Below, piece after piece: positions 46,331 to 57,829 of a stretch of 60,000 bases of DNA; positions within the stretch are counted from its first letter, which is position 1; each line of letters begins with the position of its first letter. The stretch covers positions 6,450,001 to 6,510,000 of the forward strand of contig OX485809.1 in assembly GCA_950295325.1 (NCBI GenBank). The letters are read 5' to 3'. The notes under the pieces are model-generated. The model did no database searches. It was not told the DNA's origin and worked only from the letters and a program-made list of their open reading frames with translations. The position numbers were made by a program, and so were the translations under genes. This DNA comes from Polytrichum commune. Lineage: Eukaryota > Streptophyta > Polytrichopsida > Polytrichales > Polytrichaceae.

Positions 46331-46440
46331 AGGGTAACAAGATTGAAAGGGTAAAAAATTTGAGAGGGTGTTGCAGATTGAGAGGGGCCGTGGAATCAGA
46401 GCGAGGGTAGTGTCAGGGGAAGCGAGCATTCAACAACTCC

Positions 46441-49400
46441 ATGGGTGGTTCAGGGGATGTTCCGGAGCACAGCTTGAATTCTGTGCAGTCCCCTTTAAAA
46501 ACACGTAACAATGAAGGAGCAAACAGGGGGGAGAGTAGTCATACCTTTGGCGTAGTCCAAGCTGATGCCGCTCTCAAAGGAGACTACGAGCTCGCCCGCG
46601 ACAGACGTGTAGCCGCATTACAGGAGTTTCTGAAGCCAGTGCAGACTGCAGCCACAGCACTGTAAGTCCTTTACTTTCTTTATGGTAGTTCATTTTGTAT
46701 TTGGGGTTGAGCAAGTACTGCAGCAACAAAGCAGGATACTGAACAGTAGAGTTCGGTAACTTTTTGGGCAGAGTCGGTCATCCTTCGGTTGTAGAGTAAA
46801 ATGGTAACATGAGCGCACATCAGCTCTCTTCTGCCAACTGTTGCTTACTTACTAGTGCTCACTGATGTAAACTCTTGAAGGCTTCCTGCATAAGAGTACA
46901 TTTGCCTCCCCGACCTAGCATCCTCTCAGCACCGGGTTTGCCGCTATACACGAAGTGTTTTTTTCCTCCAGCATCCGTAGCCTTTGTTGTCTCGGACTCA
47001 CATAGAACTGGTGCCGAACTGTTATAGTATCTAGGTTAACTATTCAAATTCACGCCATCATGCCCTTTACGTACGTACATAGTCGCAGTGCGGTCAAAAT
47101 AACACAAACTTACTGCTGACTTGTTGAGAGTTATTTTTTAGTGATTTGGTCCATTAAGTTGAATTTTAGTAATTGTTCAGAGCCACGTCTGATGGGTTTG
47201 AGGTCCCTGCTGACGTGTGATGGGTAGGGCCATCACACGTGGACGGTTGAGACTGGGTCTCTCTCCCACACGTCGAGAACGCCCAGAACTCACGTCAGTC
47301 TCCAACCCTGTGAGTTCTCTCCGCGCACTTGCTCGCCTGAAGACGTCCGGTGTGCATCCCACTGTGTGGATCGGTAGGGTTTAGTGTACATCGGTTAAAG
47401 CATTTTGTTGGGTGGCAGGCGTGATTGCTGCGACGCACAGCACCCCAAAGTACGCCGCGAACCCGCTCCAAACCCACTCAAACCCCCGCGCAGGAGCAAC
47501 AGGACTTGTGTTGCAAAAAACTCGCAGGGGGGTGGCCAGTCCGAAATGCCGCGCGCCGAGGAAGCGGACGAGTCCAAGACCGAGGACGAGTACGTCCCAG
47601 GTAAGTCTCTCACTCCATCTCTCTTGCCTTGGCGTGGATTTTGTTGGGGTTTAGGGTTATGTTGGGGTTGTCATCTTACTTGCCTGCTTGCTTACTTACT
47701 AGCTTGCTTACTTGAATGCTCACTTGCTTGCTTACTTGTTTACTTACTTACTTCGTATGCATACTGGTCTAGGGTTTAATCCAAAGTCTAGGGTTTAGTC
47801 TTTGTTGAAGGGTTCCCTTGATACTAGTCGTGTGCACACTTGGTTTCTTACCTGCTTGCATGCTTACTTGCGTGCTTCCATACTTGCTTGCTTGCATACT
47901 TGCTTCCTTGCTTACTTGCGGTCACTTGCTTCATTGCTCGGTTTAAAGAACATTTTCGGTATATTTCAGATTAAAAGACATGAATTTCGAACTCTCTGCT
48001 TGTGTCCCCAGCTTTTTGTAGTGTCTGTAATGGAATCCAAAACAAGTGAGCCTGTTTCGGATGAGCTGCCCTCAAAAGAGTCTCGACTTCCAAGCTCTGT
48101 GTCTGTACGGAGTTGATGCATACCTCACAGGGTTCTTCTCTAGGGTGATCAAAATGAAAGAGTAATTGTTTCGTGGACCCTCTGTTGCTGGTGTCTAATC
48201 TGTTTTAGATGTAGATTGCAACACTTGACTTTATGAATCCATTTTAGGAAGAAAAAAACGTTGGGTTGGCTTTTGCTGCGTTTAAACCTTGCCTATATTC
48301 TATTTCCATTTTATTAGTGGTTAGGGGTTTGCCTTATTAGTGTAATACATCTGAGGGCACTCATTCATCATTATGCAAGTTTTATGTTGCTTCATAATCT
48401 GGAGAATTAAGTGTCAATACTTCAGAAAACTGTCATCAAACAGAAGCGAACACTTGTCTTATTTGAACTATACCTAAGCCAATTCCTGTGGTTATTTAGG
48501 TGATGTACTATCATAATCTAGATTTGGAGTATGGGGTTGCCAAACTACAACACATTGGGAAAGCTGTAGACATCCTTCGGTTCATCCATAATTAACTGCT
48601 GGTTCTCCCACATCATAGGTTGGACTAATTGTTTTTCTAGAAGAAACAACACCTGTTAAATTTCGGTTCTTGAGGTTGGGGGTGTGTTTGGGTTCGATTT
48701 GATGCATAATATGTTGAGATCAGTGTGTTTGCAAGTCCAACCGGTTACTCATGGCTTTGCAGATTTCATCCCCCCATCTTTTTCTTCTCCTGCTCGCTTC
48801 TTGGGCTTTTTTTCCCTAATGTCAGATCGGAGTAACTCCCACTGTAAACCTGTAGGATAAATAATTGAAGTGAACGCATACCTGGCCCAAAGTTTGATTC
48901 AGGAATGGTTCCTCGGATTCCCAAGCATTGTAGTTAACCCCTCATTTTTTTTCCATGGTGCAGACTGCTCTGAGGACTCCGAGTCTGTACACGAAGGCAC
49001 TCATGGTTTGGCTAGCTCCAGTGCTACAAAGCGAAAACGAGCTAGACAAATTTTGAAGTCTCCACAGAAAAAGGTACGTGTTAAGGGTCTGCACTACTGT
49101 TGCAGTAATTTTGCAGTTAGTTTGCAGTTAGATTGCAGTTAGATTGCAGTAATTATGCAGTTAGTTTGCAGTTAGTTTGCAGTTATTTTGCAGTTGCTCT
49201 GCAGTAAGTTTGTAGTATTAGTATACCCAATCTGACTTCCGCCATACTACTTTTACCCTACTTGTGAACTACGTATGCAGTTTTCTGTGTCTAGAGCTAA
49301 GTGCCTAAAGCCATATTTTAGATTCAACCATTATATACACAATTATATACCCTTAACAAAGCCTTTGTTGTGGTTGTGGTTAGGTTGCAGCGAAACAAGG

Positions 49401-52400
49401 AAACAAGGGATCAAGGGAACCTCAGAATCAATGGCCCCCCAATTGGATGCAGCCTCCGTGGATGCAACAGCAACATGGGGGCATGGGCCCATGGGGCCCA
49501 CCATACCCTAGCCATCTGGGGCCATGGGGCCAACCATACCCTAGCCACTGGATTCCCCCGCCCGAACTGCCGGAACACCTTGAAAACCAGTCTAAGGTAA
49601 AGGCAGAGAGTGAAGCAAGAGCGACACGGAGAGCCAATAGGAAGGAGGCAGAATCAAATGTGGACTTGCGGCGCTCTGGAGGCCAAAAACCTTACACACT
49701 GAGAGTGAAAGCCGGTGGTGGCATAGATGGCGGCTGTGAAGGCAAAAATGCCTTTGATGAGGCGCTCCGCAGCCTCGTTCCTCGTATTTTGGATGTAAGC
49801 GTGCTAAAGTGGAAGTTCCAGCATCCTAGCTCCGTGGAGAAGCTGAGGTCTGCCATAGACAATGAGTTTGAGTACTTGGGACATAGGCTATCAGATGGTG
49901 GCTTCAAAGATGCAGTCAAAAGACAAATGAAAACTGAGAGGGCCAAAATGAAAGGTTGGTTTATGTTCGGCAAAAAACAATGCCCGGTTTTCATTGAACC
50001 GGATCAATGGGCACGTTTATGTGAATATTGGTCGGCGCCCGAGACAGAACAAAAGGCGCAGTTGATGGCGAAAGCAAGGCAGCAAGTGAAGAACATGTCG
50101 AATGTTGGGAGGACTGGAAAGGCTGGAAAAGAAGCTCAATTGGTAAGTAATGCAGAAACTCCATATCTTGTAAGCCATTTCACATGTTTATTATATCATA
50201 ATTGAACTAATGGTGCTCCGCTGCATTGCTATGACAGCGAAAAAAGAGGCAAAGGAGCCCAGGGATTACTGAAATCGCGGAAGAGCTACAAGAGTCTGAG
50301 CAGACTGGAGCTTGTACATCTGTAAGTAATGAGGCTCTATTCAACTAAGTTTGCTGTCTTGGGTTCATGTAGATCACCTGCAAGGGTTCCATGTTGAGTC
50401 ACTTGCTGGGGCCATGCAGTAAGTGGTTGGTCATAATGTTGGCTTTATGTACTCACGTCGCAGTCATATTGCTCTCTTCTTGTAGTAAGCATACAGTCAT
50501 ACTTGGTGGGTTTCCATTAGGTGGCATGCTCAGCCTAGGTTTATGTTGCAACATCTTACTAACATATTTCAGTGCATCGCTGTGTTTATGTTGGACTTTT
50601 GTGAGAGTAATTTTTGGGTGATTTTAGTGATTTAAGTGTTCGAGCAATATCTGTCATGATGCATTCCACTGTGAACTGCTGCAATAATGATGGGTGCAGG
50701 CTGGGTTTGAGCTTGGGTTTATGAAGTAAACTTGCAGTCATTGTCCATTAAAGTAGCATAAGGTTCCATGTTGAGTCACTCCCTGGGGCCATGCAGTAAG
50801 TTCATAGTCATAATGCTGGATTTATGTAGTAACATCGCAGTCATATTGCTCTCTTTTCTTGTAGTAAGTTTACAGTCATACTTTCTGGGTTTACATTAGG
50901 TGGCATAAAAGGTTTATGTTGCAACATCTTACTAACATATTTCAGTGGATCGATGTGTTTATCACTTAGTAATGTAGGAACAGCAATCTTTGCATGTGTT
51001 TATATTGGATTAATGCCGCTAGCATACTGCTGTGATGTCCGTGTTTATGTTGGGTCCATGCTGCCATCATGAGGTCAACGTCTTCATGAAGTCTGTTGTT
51101 TTGAAACCCTTCTCCTCTTTGGTGGGTATGTGTGCAGCAAGGTGTTTCTGGGAGGATGTCAACACGGTTGAGTGTAGTTGAGAGCCAACAAAATGACTTC
51201 AAGCAGCAGTTATCCGAAGTTTTGCACACTTCTCAACAAAACACCGTGGTCCTCAATAACCTTTCATCAATGTTCACCATCATGATGGAGAAACTAGGGA
51301 ACCCAGTGACTGTATGCAAGCCCAAGTCAGCCACACCCCAATATACTAACTCCCATATGCCTAGTTCAGAACCCATGTTGAATTCATGGGATGGTAGTGC
51401 AGGTGACACCACCCTAAACCCAGTCACTAAGGTGATTGAGTCTGAAGCTCCCACTAATGTGGCCAAGTTGAATGGGGAGGGTGTGATGGGGGGTGGTAGG
51501 AGCCCGGAGCTTGCTAGCGAGGTAGGCGCTAGCAAGGTAGGTGGAACAGAGGTAGTTGAGATCCTTGCAGGTGCACTCATGGAAGGTGGAGGCGCAGCGG
51601 TTGGGGACCCTACTCCTAGCCAAGGTGGTAATGGGGAGGATGGGGTTGATGTTTGTGCAAAGGGTGCAGGAATTGCTACCTTGATAGAGGGAAGTGCTGA
51701 TGGTGGGACTGCGATTGCATTGGCGGTGGAGGGTGGGAGTGGAGGGTCTGGCAATGGAGAAGGTAGGTGCATTCGAAGTGGGAATGTGGACATGGCTCCG
51801 CCATTGTCACCAGGGAAGAGAGCCACTCCTACTAAACCAAGGAGGAAAAAGCCTCACCATTCCCCTAACAGAGTAGGTGGTAGTGGCAGTCAAGAGGCTC
51901 ATCCACGAGAGCAGGTGAGCAGTGACATCGAGAGAATTGGTACCCAAGTTCCAGTAAAATTATTGATTTTTAATATCCATGGCACGCTGTTAGATTGCAG
52001 TCTATTGACGGAGCCTAATCCTAACACATCTATCCGTGTGACTACGCGGTCCTCGACACGACGGATGGTGTTTAGGCCATGGCTTGTTGAATTCATAGAC
52101 AAGTGCTTCAGAAATTTTAGAGTTGCATTTTGGGGAATCAAGAGCACAACAAACATGGAAGATGTTGTGGCCTCGATGTTGCGGAAGTTTAGTGGCTTGG
52201 GTAGCCACAAACCTGTGTTCATATGGTCAGCAAAGGAATGTGAGGCAGATAGTGGGAAGAGTGGGGTGTCAAAGTGGAGAAAACCACTGTCCAAAGTGTG
52301 GGGGATGTGGCCAGAATGGAATGAGGGGAACACAGTGATCATCGACCACCACCGAGCTATGGTGGACTGCAATCGAGATGCGAACGTCATTATCCCGCCC

Positions 52401-53204
52401 CCCTTCTATGTGGAGGACATCACAAAGCTTGCAGATGATAACAATTACCTGAGATTTGGTTTGTGGCCTATTCTGAAAGGCCTAGGTGATAGTCTTGATG
52501 TTCACACACATGGTAGTGTGTTGCCTAATACCAAGCAGGCAATTGGGGATCATTCGCGAAATGTACACGCGGGTGGGAGGACAACGAGGAGCTCAAAGAT
52601 GAAACTTGCAGACACAATATTGTCGGGACATCCTCCGTTGTCAGGTTAGGGGAGCTGTGAACTACTGGTTCACACTTTGCAATGTCCCCTTGCCTATGTT
52701 GACATTGAATTCACTAATGGGCTTCATATGTTGGATTGTGTGCAGGTAAATCAAGGGAAGGAGCTTCGAACAAGGACGGTGAAAGCACTTGACGCCGCAT
52801 TGAATGAAGGACCCAATGTGCACCGGGTAAGTACTCAACTACAATTTGATTGATGTATAGGTTCCAAAGCTTGAATTTGTTTTTGTTGCATAATTTCCAT
52901 GCCCCTTGACATGTTGCGTGTTGCGGATGTTGGGCTGGGGCAGTTTACTATTGGCGAAGTTGTGCACTTGATGAATTTCAAGAGTCCGCGGCAAATAGTG
53001 GCATTTGGAACTGTTAGTGGTGTGTGGGGGGTAGATAAATTTCATTTCAAGCCAATTCCCCACTCGTTCTACAAGGTTGACGTTACACAAGTACAAGTAG
53101 GTGATGCCCCTCTCATGCATCCACATGCAGAAGGAGATCAATTCGTTGTAGGTGATGTGATAGGAGGCAGTGTCTTATGGAGCCAGAAGTATTTGAAGGC
53201 TTAG
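46441..53204 (+). CDS. CACTA accessory protein: TNPA/Transposase_24-like with DUF8039-like C-terminus
   Basis: Proposed exons: 46441-46661, 47419-47600, about 48022-48112 (uncertain), 48962-49073, 49384-50142, 50238-50321, 51138-51914, 52746-52826 and 52944-53204 (about 850 aa). The order is an N-terminal charged region, an NLS-like KRKRARQILKSPQKK, a Pro/Trp/Gly-rich stretch and a Transposase_24-like region (WKFQHPSSVEKLRS to PVFIEPDQWARLCEYW and KARQQVKN). These are followed by a coiled coil (RLSVVESQQNDFKQQL), a Gly-rich disordered segment, and a DUF8039-like end (PRQIVAFGTVSGV, VQVGDAPLMHPHAEGDQFVV). From 48962 on, the phases join without a stop. Such proteins accompany TNP2 in CACTA elements and probably bind subterminal repeats. 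The gene is convergent with nothing; the transposase is divergent from it. Confidence 0.7.
47675..47940 (+). repeat. CTTACTTG/CTTGCTTG simple repeats in accessory-gene intron
   Basis: Two tracts (about 47680-47755 and 47850-47935) of tetranucleotide CTTG/CTTA repeats in the intron following the exon that ends at 47600. Confidence 0.85.
49095..49215 (+). repeat. 11-12-bp minisatellite TTTGCAGTTAG
   Basis: About ten units of TTTGCAGTTAG/ATTGCAGTTAG lie in the intron between 49073 and 49384. Each unit contains TTTGCAG, an apparent 3' splice acceptor, so the array could confuse or diversify splicing (inference). Confidence 0.85.
50382..50960 (+). repeat. Tandem duplication of about 200 bp in accessory-gene intron
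   Basis: Segments near 50382-50595 and 50759-50960 align along their length, sharing GGTTCCATGTTGAGTCACT, GGGGCCATGCAGTAAGT, CATCTTACTAACATATTTCA and other blocks. They lie between the exons ending at 50321 and starting at 51138. Confidence 0.85.
51915..52745 (+). CDS. FCP1/SCP-like HAD domain segment, retained intron or exon of the accessory gene
   Basis: The frame of exon 51138-51914 stays open through this segment (stop at 52647-52649, or a TGA near 52790 if 52644 is spliced to 52746). It reads KLLIFNIHGTLLD, MVFRPWLVEFIDKCFRNFR, VAFWGIKSTTNMEDVVASML, VFIWSAKECEADSG, KPLSKVWGMWPEWNEGNTVI and IDHHRAMVDCN. This is the order of plant FCP1/SCP-type HAD phosphatases. The motif I consensus DxDGxL is NIHGTLL and the late DDS/P motif is IDHHR, so both nucleophile-region aspartates are lost: a predicted pseudophosphatase. 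A GTGAG donor at 51915 and an AG at 52744-52745 allow precise removal in phase 0, restoring the ordinary accessory protein. The segment may thus be an alternative exon acquired by the transposon. Confidence 0.65.
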
Positions 53205-53519
53205 GAAAATGTAGGCATAGCAAACATGTTTAGAAGGTACTACACTGAAGGGGCTAGGACTGCCAAATGAACAGTCAGGTGGCACTTGTTGTAAGTGTCG
53301 AACCACGCTTTATTGCACATATGACATCGAAAGCGGATTAGTGAATGTATGAATGTACCCTATTTTTGAATCAATGTAGTCAGGCATGAATTGCCTGAAG
53401 TTTGAGTTGTTGAATGAACACGCCCTGATGACTATCAACGTTCACACATGGTGATTTTTTCAATGACGTGTGATTATTTGACATGTGACATGGAACCAAT
53501 AATATATAACAATCAATTA
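53205..53519 (+). other. 3' UTR of the accessory gene and spacer
   Basis: No frame or motif. Probable untranslated tail, ending before the right subterminal arrays. Confidence 0.5.
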
Positions 53520-53755
53520 CTGTTCTATGACTCTTGAATGACTACTGTATGCATGTAATGAACGAGGACTATATGACTGTAATCAACGACAACTTTATGA
53601 CTGTACCCAATGACCGCTTTATGTCTGCAATCAATGACTACTCTATGACTGGGATCAATGACTACTCTATGACCACAATCAATAAGTAAGCTATGACTAT
53701 AATCAAATAGTACTATATGACTATAATCAACGACTAGTATATGACTATAACGAAG
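53520..53755. repeat. Right subterminal array 1 of the CACTA: ATGACTRTAATCAAYGACTA
   Basis: Roughly nine degenerate 25-30-bp units of TATGACTGTAATCAATGACTA. The complement (GTCATT/TAGTCATTG) is scattered at the left end and at 45880-45990. Confidence 0.85.
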
Positions 53756-54160
53756 TCCACATGGCACTATTGGCATGTACGTGGCAGCATCTCCGAGTGG
53801 GACATGGCCTAATCACCAAAGATGACGTGGCATGCAATTCACGGCATGACCGTCACGCGTATCCTACGTGGCAAATAAACACATACATTCAACTAGACAA
53901 TCACTACGCATTTTCACACGTGGCATTATGCGACTCGAATGGTTTCGCCACATGTAACTATGACATAATGACACGTGGCACACACTCACATGCCAAAATA
54001 GGAATGCCACATCCTCAAAGGCCCTGCCACATAGATGGTGACAAGGATGCCATCATGTATGCCTAGTCATGAGGTGGCTACCACGTCGGAGCCACGTGGC
54101 AAATGTCTCTCACGTGTGTCCGATTTGGATGAAGTTGACGTGGAAGCCATGTCATGTCCA
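53756..54160. repeat. Right subterminal array 2 of the CACTA: ACGTGGCA motifs
   Basis: ACGTGGCA, ACACGTGGCA, CACATGGCA and complements (GCCACAT, CCACGTC) recur at least a dozen times. The core is a G-box-like ACGTGGC. A candidate binding array for the accessory protein or for host bZIP/bHLH factors (inference). Confidence 0.8.
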
Positions 54161-54270
54161 CAATCACTATATGTCCGTTACAACTTGTCCATAATAACTA
54201 ACATTTTTATAGTCATTCTTGTCCTTTATTACATGTATTAGAGTATTAAATACAGTTGTTGATTGAAGAA

Positions 54271-54282
54271 ATTCTTCTAGTG
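54271..54282 (-). repeat. Right terminal inverted repeat of the CACTA
   Basis: ATTCTTCTAGTG at the end of the element, followed by the AGA duplication at 54283-54285. Confidence 0.95.
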
Positions 54283-57200
54283 AGAGGATACCAGCATTAG
54301 GGACATAGTGTGCTTGCAGGCCTAGGCAATAAGAGGTTTGTCCTAGGTATTTCATGTCAAACTGCTTGGTTAGGATATCCTGAGCATATTTACACAAATC
54401 TGGTGTCCCTAGGATATTCAAGTCATCCACATATACTGCAAGGATTACAAAACCAGAATTTAATGTGTAGGTAAATATGCATGGTAAGGTTTTATTATGC
54501 ACAAATCCTTGAGATATCAGAAAATCACATAGATGGTGATACCAAGCTCTACCAGATTGTTTTAACCCATATAATGCTTTGCAGATTCTTAGTCCAGTAA
54601 ATTTTCCAAGTTTTGACTTGGGTGTGGACTTCAGAAATCCAGGGGGTGGGTTAATGTATAATTTGGTATCTAGATTACCATGTAGATAGGCTGTTACAAC
54701 ATCTAGTAAATACATTTTCAGGGATAATTGAACAGATAGGGCTAGTAGGTATCTAAAAGATACTGAATCCATGACAGGAGAGTAGGTCTGATCATAGTCT
54801 ATCCCTGGCCGTTGGGTAAAACCTTGGGCTACTAATCGAACTTTATGCCTAATGGTTCTGCCTTGGGAATCTAGTTTTCGTGTAAATATTAGTTTATGTC
54901 CTATAGGATGTGTATCCAGGTCACATGTAATTTCAGCAAAGACTCCGTGTTTTCTCAACGAGGCATATTCACCTTCTATCGCAGCTTTCCATTTAGGCCA
55001 TTCATAACTGATCATGGCCTGCTCTAAATTTATGGGATCAGATTCGGGATTCGAGTCAATAGACTCGGTTGTAAAATGGATTTTAGGATTTTTAGGCGGT
55101 GGTAAAATGGCTGGGATTGGATCAGGACGCTTCCTTGGTAAAATATTTCCTGTGCCAGGTAGAGGATTGCGAATAATTTGAGGCTGGGTTGAAAAGCCAT
55201 CAGGTGTGGATTCGGCTAGTAGTCTAAGGTTCAGAAGTTTATTAACTTCTGTGTTGGCTAATTGGGTTGGCGGGTCTGGGTTAAGGGTTAGAGTCTCTGG
55301 TGCACCAAAGTTCAAGGTAGGTGGGTTAGGTGGTGAAGGTAAGGTTAGGAACCTGGTTTCTAAGAACCAGCAGTTTTGGAATCTGGCTTTATATAGGTTA
55401 AGGTTTTTGGGATCAAGATATCTGATGATGGAGGGTGAGTCAAAGCCCACATAAACACCCTCTTGGCGGTGTGCGCCAATGGTGTGCCTATGTGGTTCTG
55501 GTAGGGGTATCCAGGTTTGGCAACCGAATACTCTAATGTGGGAAATATCTGGAGGTCTCCCAGACAGTAACTCTTGTGGGGTTTGAGTATTCAGGAGGGT
55601 AGGCCAAAGTCTTAATAAAGATGTTGCATGCAAAACAGCATGGCCCCACAGGTTAGAAGGTAAGTTAGCGTGTAACAATAGGGGTCTGGCAATGAGTTGG
55701 ATCTTCTTTATGAATGCTTCGGCCAGCCCATTCTGTGAGTGTTCATAGGGTACCGAGTAGGTTAAGGTAATCCCTGTGGCTGTACAATAGTCCTCAAAGG
55801 CTTGGGATCTAAATTCTTGGGCATTATCCATCCGGAGGTACTTAATTGGATTGTCCGGGAAATGGTTTTTGTAGCGTAGGATAATTGCTAATAGCCTTGG
55901 GAAAACCATATTTCTGGTTGGGAGGAGTACTACCTCAAAATGACTCCCAGATGCATCCACAAGAACAAAATAATATCTAAATGTTCTTGATGGGGGATTA
56001 ATGGGACCACAGATATCCCCATGAAGCCTATGCAAAGGTGGGGGTAATTCATTTGGTAACTTCCATATTGAGGGCTTCTTGATGAATTTCCCTTGGATGC
56101 ATGCTACACATTCAGTGGTTTTCCCTGCATCTGCTATAATAAGGTTATGCCCTAGCAGCAAAGGAAGCATCCAGCGAAAAACTGTCATGCCAGGATGTCC
56201 TAGTCTCTCATGCCATAAATCAGGCTTGGCTTTAGTGTTAATAAACACTCCCTTCGCCAGGTTGCGGCGTTTTGCTTCAGGGTTCTCAGCCCAAGCTGCC
56301 ATGCACACCTCTTCCTCATCTATCAGTGAGATGGGGCTTTCATTGTCAAGGGAATTTATGACAATCTTATATAGGCCGTCGTCTCCCGCTTTCGCGGTGG
56401 CAAGGATCATCAGCCCTTGCCTGAGCTCCAGAACTTCTTCATCATTTTCTACCGCAGTAGAAACGTGGATATTCCTCGCCCTCAGATCCCGATAGCTGAT
56501 CAGGCTCCTCGGGGCGTCTGGGGCGTACATTGCTCGTTCGCAATTGAGGGGGAATCCCCCGGGCAAGATCACCGTTGCCCGGCCCTCCCGAAATCTTATA
56601 TTTCGGCTTCCGGCCATTGTAGTTATTGTACAATGTTGCCAGGGTCCCTCATTTCCTCTGAAATGGAAAAATGCTGGGTTTGTGAGGATGGTATGGGTTG
56701 ATGCACTGTCTAGGAGAGCCTCATTTGGTTTTGATGAGTGCTGCTCGTAGATAGTCATGTAATTCTCGAGGTTTTCAGTGTAGGGAGAGGGTTCAGGGTT
56801 GGGATTTTCAAAGTTGTAATTCTGCCTGGTTTGGGATCGAAGGTGTTGTAGTTCTTTAAACATGTTGGTGATATAGGCTGGGGCTCTACAGTCCTTAGCA
56901 AAATGACCCTTACGTCCGCATTTGTGACAATTACCTTGGAACTGTCTAGGCTGAAAATTTCTAGGTTTGAATTGGTTAGGACGGGGCCTAGGGGGTTCTC
57001 TCCTTGTATTTTCATCCTTCTTATGATATCCCTTATGCACATCACTCTTGCCATAGGCTCCCTTCTCTCTTGCCATGTGTGTGGGGTAAGATTTCCGAAA
57101 AGAACCTCTTGCTGGTCTTCGTGATGCTTCAGCAGCGTATGCCTCGACCCCATCAGCAGGTACAGCAGCAGTAGTAGTGTGGACTTCTCGTGCAGGCCGG

Positions 57201-57829
57201 GATTCAGCATTTCGGAGCAACAGTTGCTGGTGCTTCTCCGCTAACAACAGGTGCGACATCAGGTTGGCATGCTTCTTAAACTTCATGTTGCGATATTGTT
57301 GAGACAGGATTGCCGTGGCTGGTGGGAATGTGGACAGCGTCTTCTCCACCATCTCAGCTTCGGTGACTCGTTGGCCGCACAATCGAAGCTGCGCCACGAT
57401 GCGATGAAGTTCGGAGTTGAAAGCCGCAAAATCGGGAAAATCCAGGACTCGTAAATTCGCCCAATCCGTACGCGCTTGTGGAAGAAAAAGGGTTTGTTGA
57501 TGGTCGAAGCGGGTTTGAAGCATGTCCCACAGGTCCGCAGGATCGTCGATTTGTAAGTACTGCAGTCGTAAGTTTTGATCCATATGGCGTCGTAATAAGG
57601 CAAATGCTTGCCATTTGGAAACATCAGGTACCTCAGCAGGAACAGCAGGATTTTCGTCAGCTTCATCAGCAGAGGTGTTAGGTAAAGGAGCTGGTGGAGG
57701 GTGGATTAATGTTTTAGCTAGGTCTTCTGCACATAAGACTGTCCTAGCATCATTTATCCATTCTAAAAAGTTGGAGCCATCAGCATGTAAAGGTGAGAAC
57801 AAAAGATTTTGTAGCCTGGATTCTACCAT
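54283..57829 (-). CDS. copia Gag-Pol polyprotein, N-terminal part (gag, protease, integrase, RT)
   Basis: Open frame from ATG at 57829 to the CACTA junction at 54283, about 1180 codons. It contains the gag UBN2-like region (FAAFNSELHRIVAQLRLCG), the zinc knuckle CHKCGRKGHFAKDC (about residue 298), protease EALLDSASTHTIL, GAG-pre-integrase LWHERLGHPGM with CVACIQGK, integrase core (LHGDICGP, LRMDNAQEFRS, EHSQNGLAEAF) and reverse transcriptase (RLVAQGFTQRPGIDY, LDVVTAYLHGNL, LYGLKQSGRAWY, AVYVDD near residue 1131). All catalytic positions appear present. Past 54283 the frame runs into CACTA sequence and stops at 54167, adding an unrelated tail. The remaining RT and RNase H lie at 37989-37127. 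Confidence 0.95.

Larger units (their letters stand above)
37990..54282. mobile_element. CACTA (En/Spm) transposon, 16,293 bp, gene-capturing, probably autonomous
   Basis: Ends are CACTAGAAGAAT on both sides (left 37990-38001, right complement 54271-54282), flanked by the 3-bp duplication AGA (37987-37989 and 54283-54285). It carries a complete TNP2-type transposase (minus, 39145-43065), a multi-exon accessory gene (plus, about 46441-53204), fragments of two host genes (about 43500-45050) and subterminal arrays of short motifs at both ends. It inserted into the reverse-transcriptase region of a copia element, so it is the youngest insertion resolved in the window. Confidence 0.95.
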
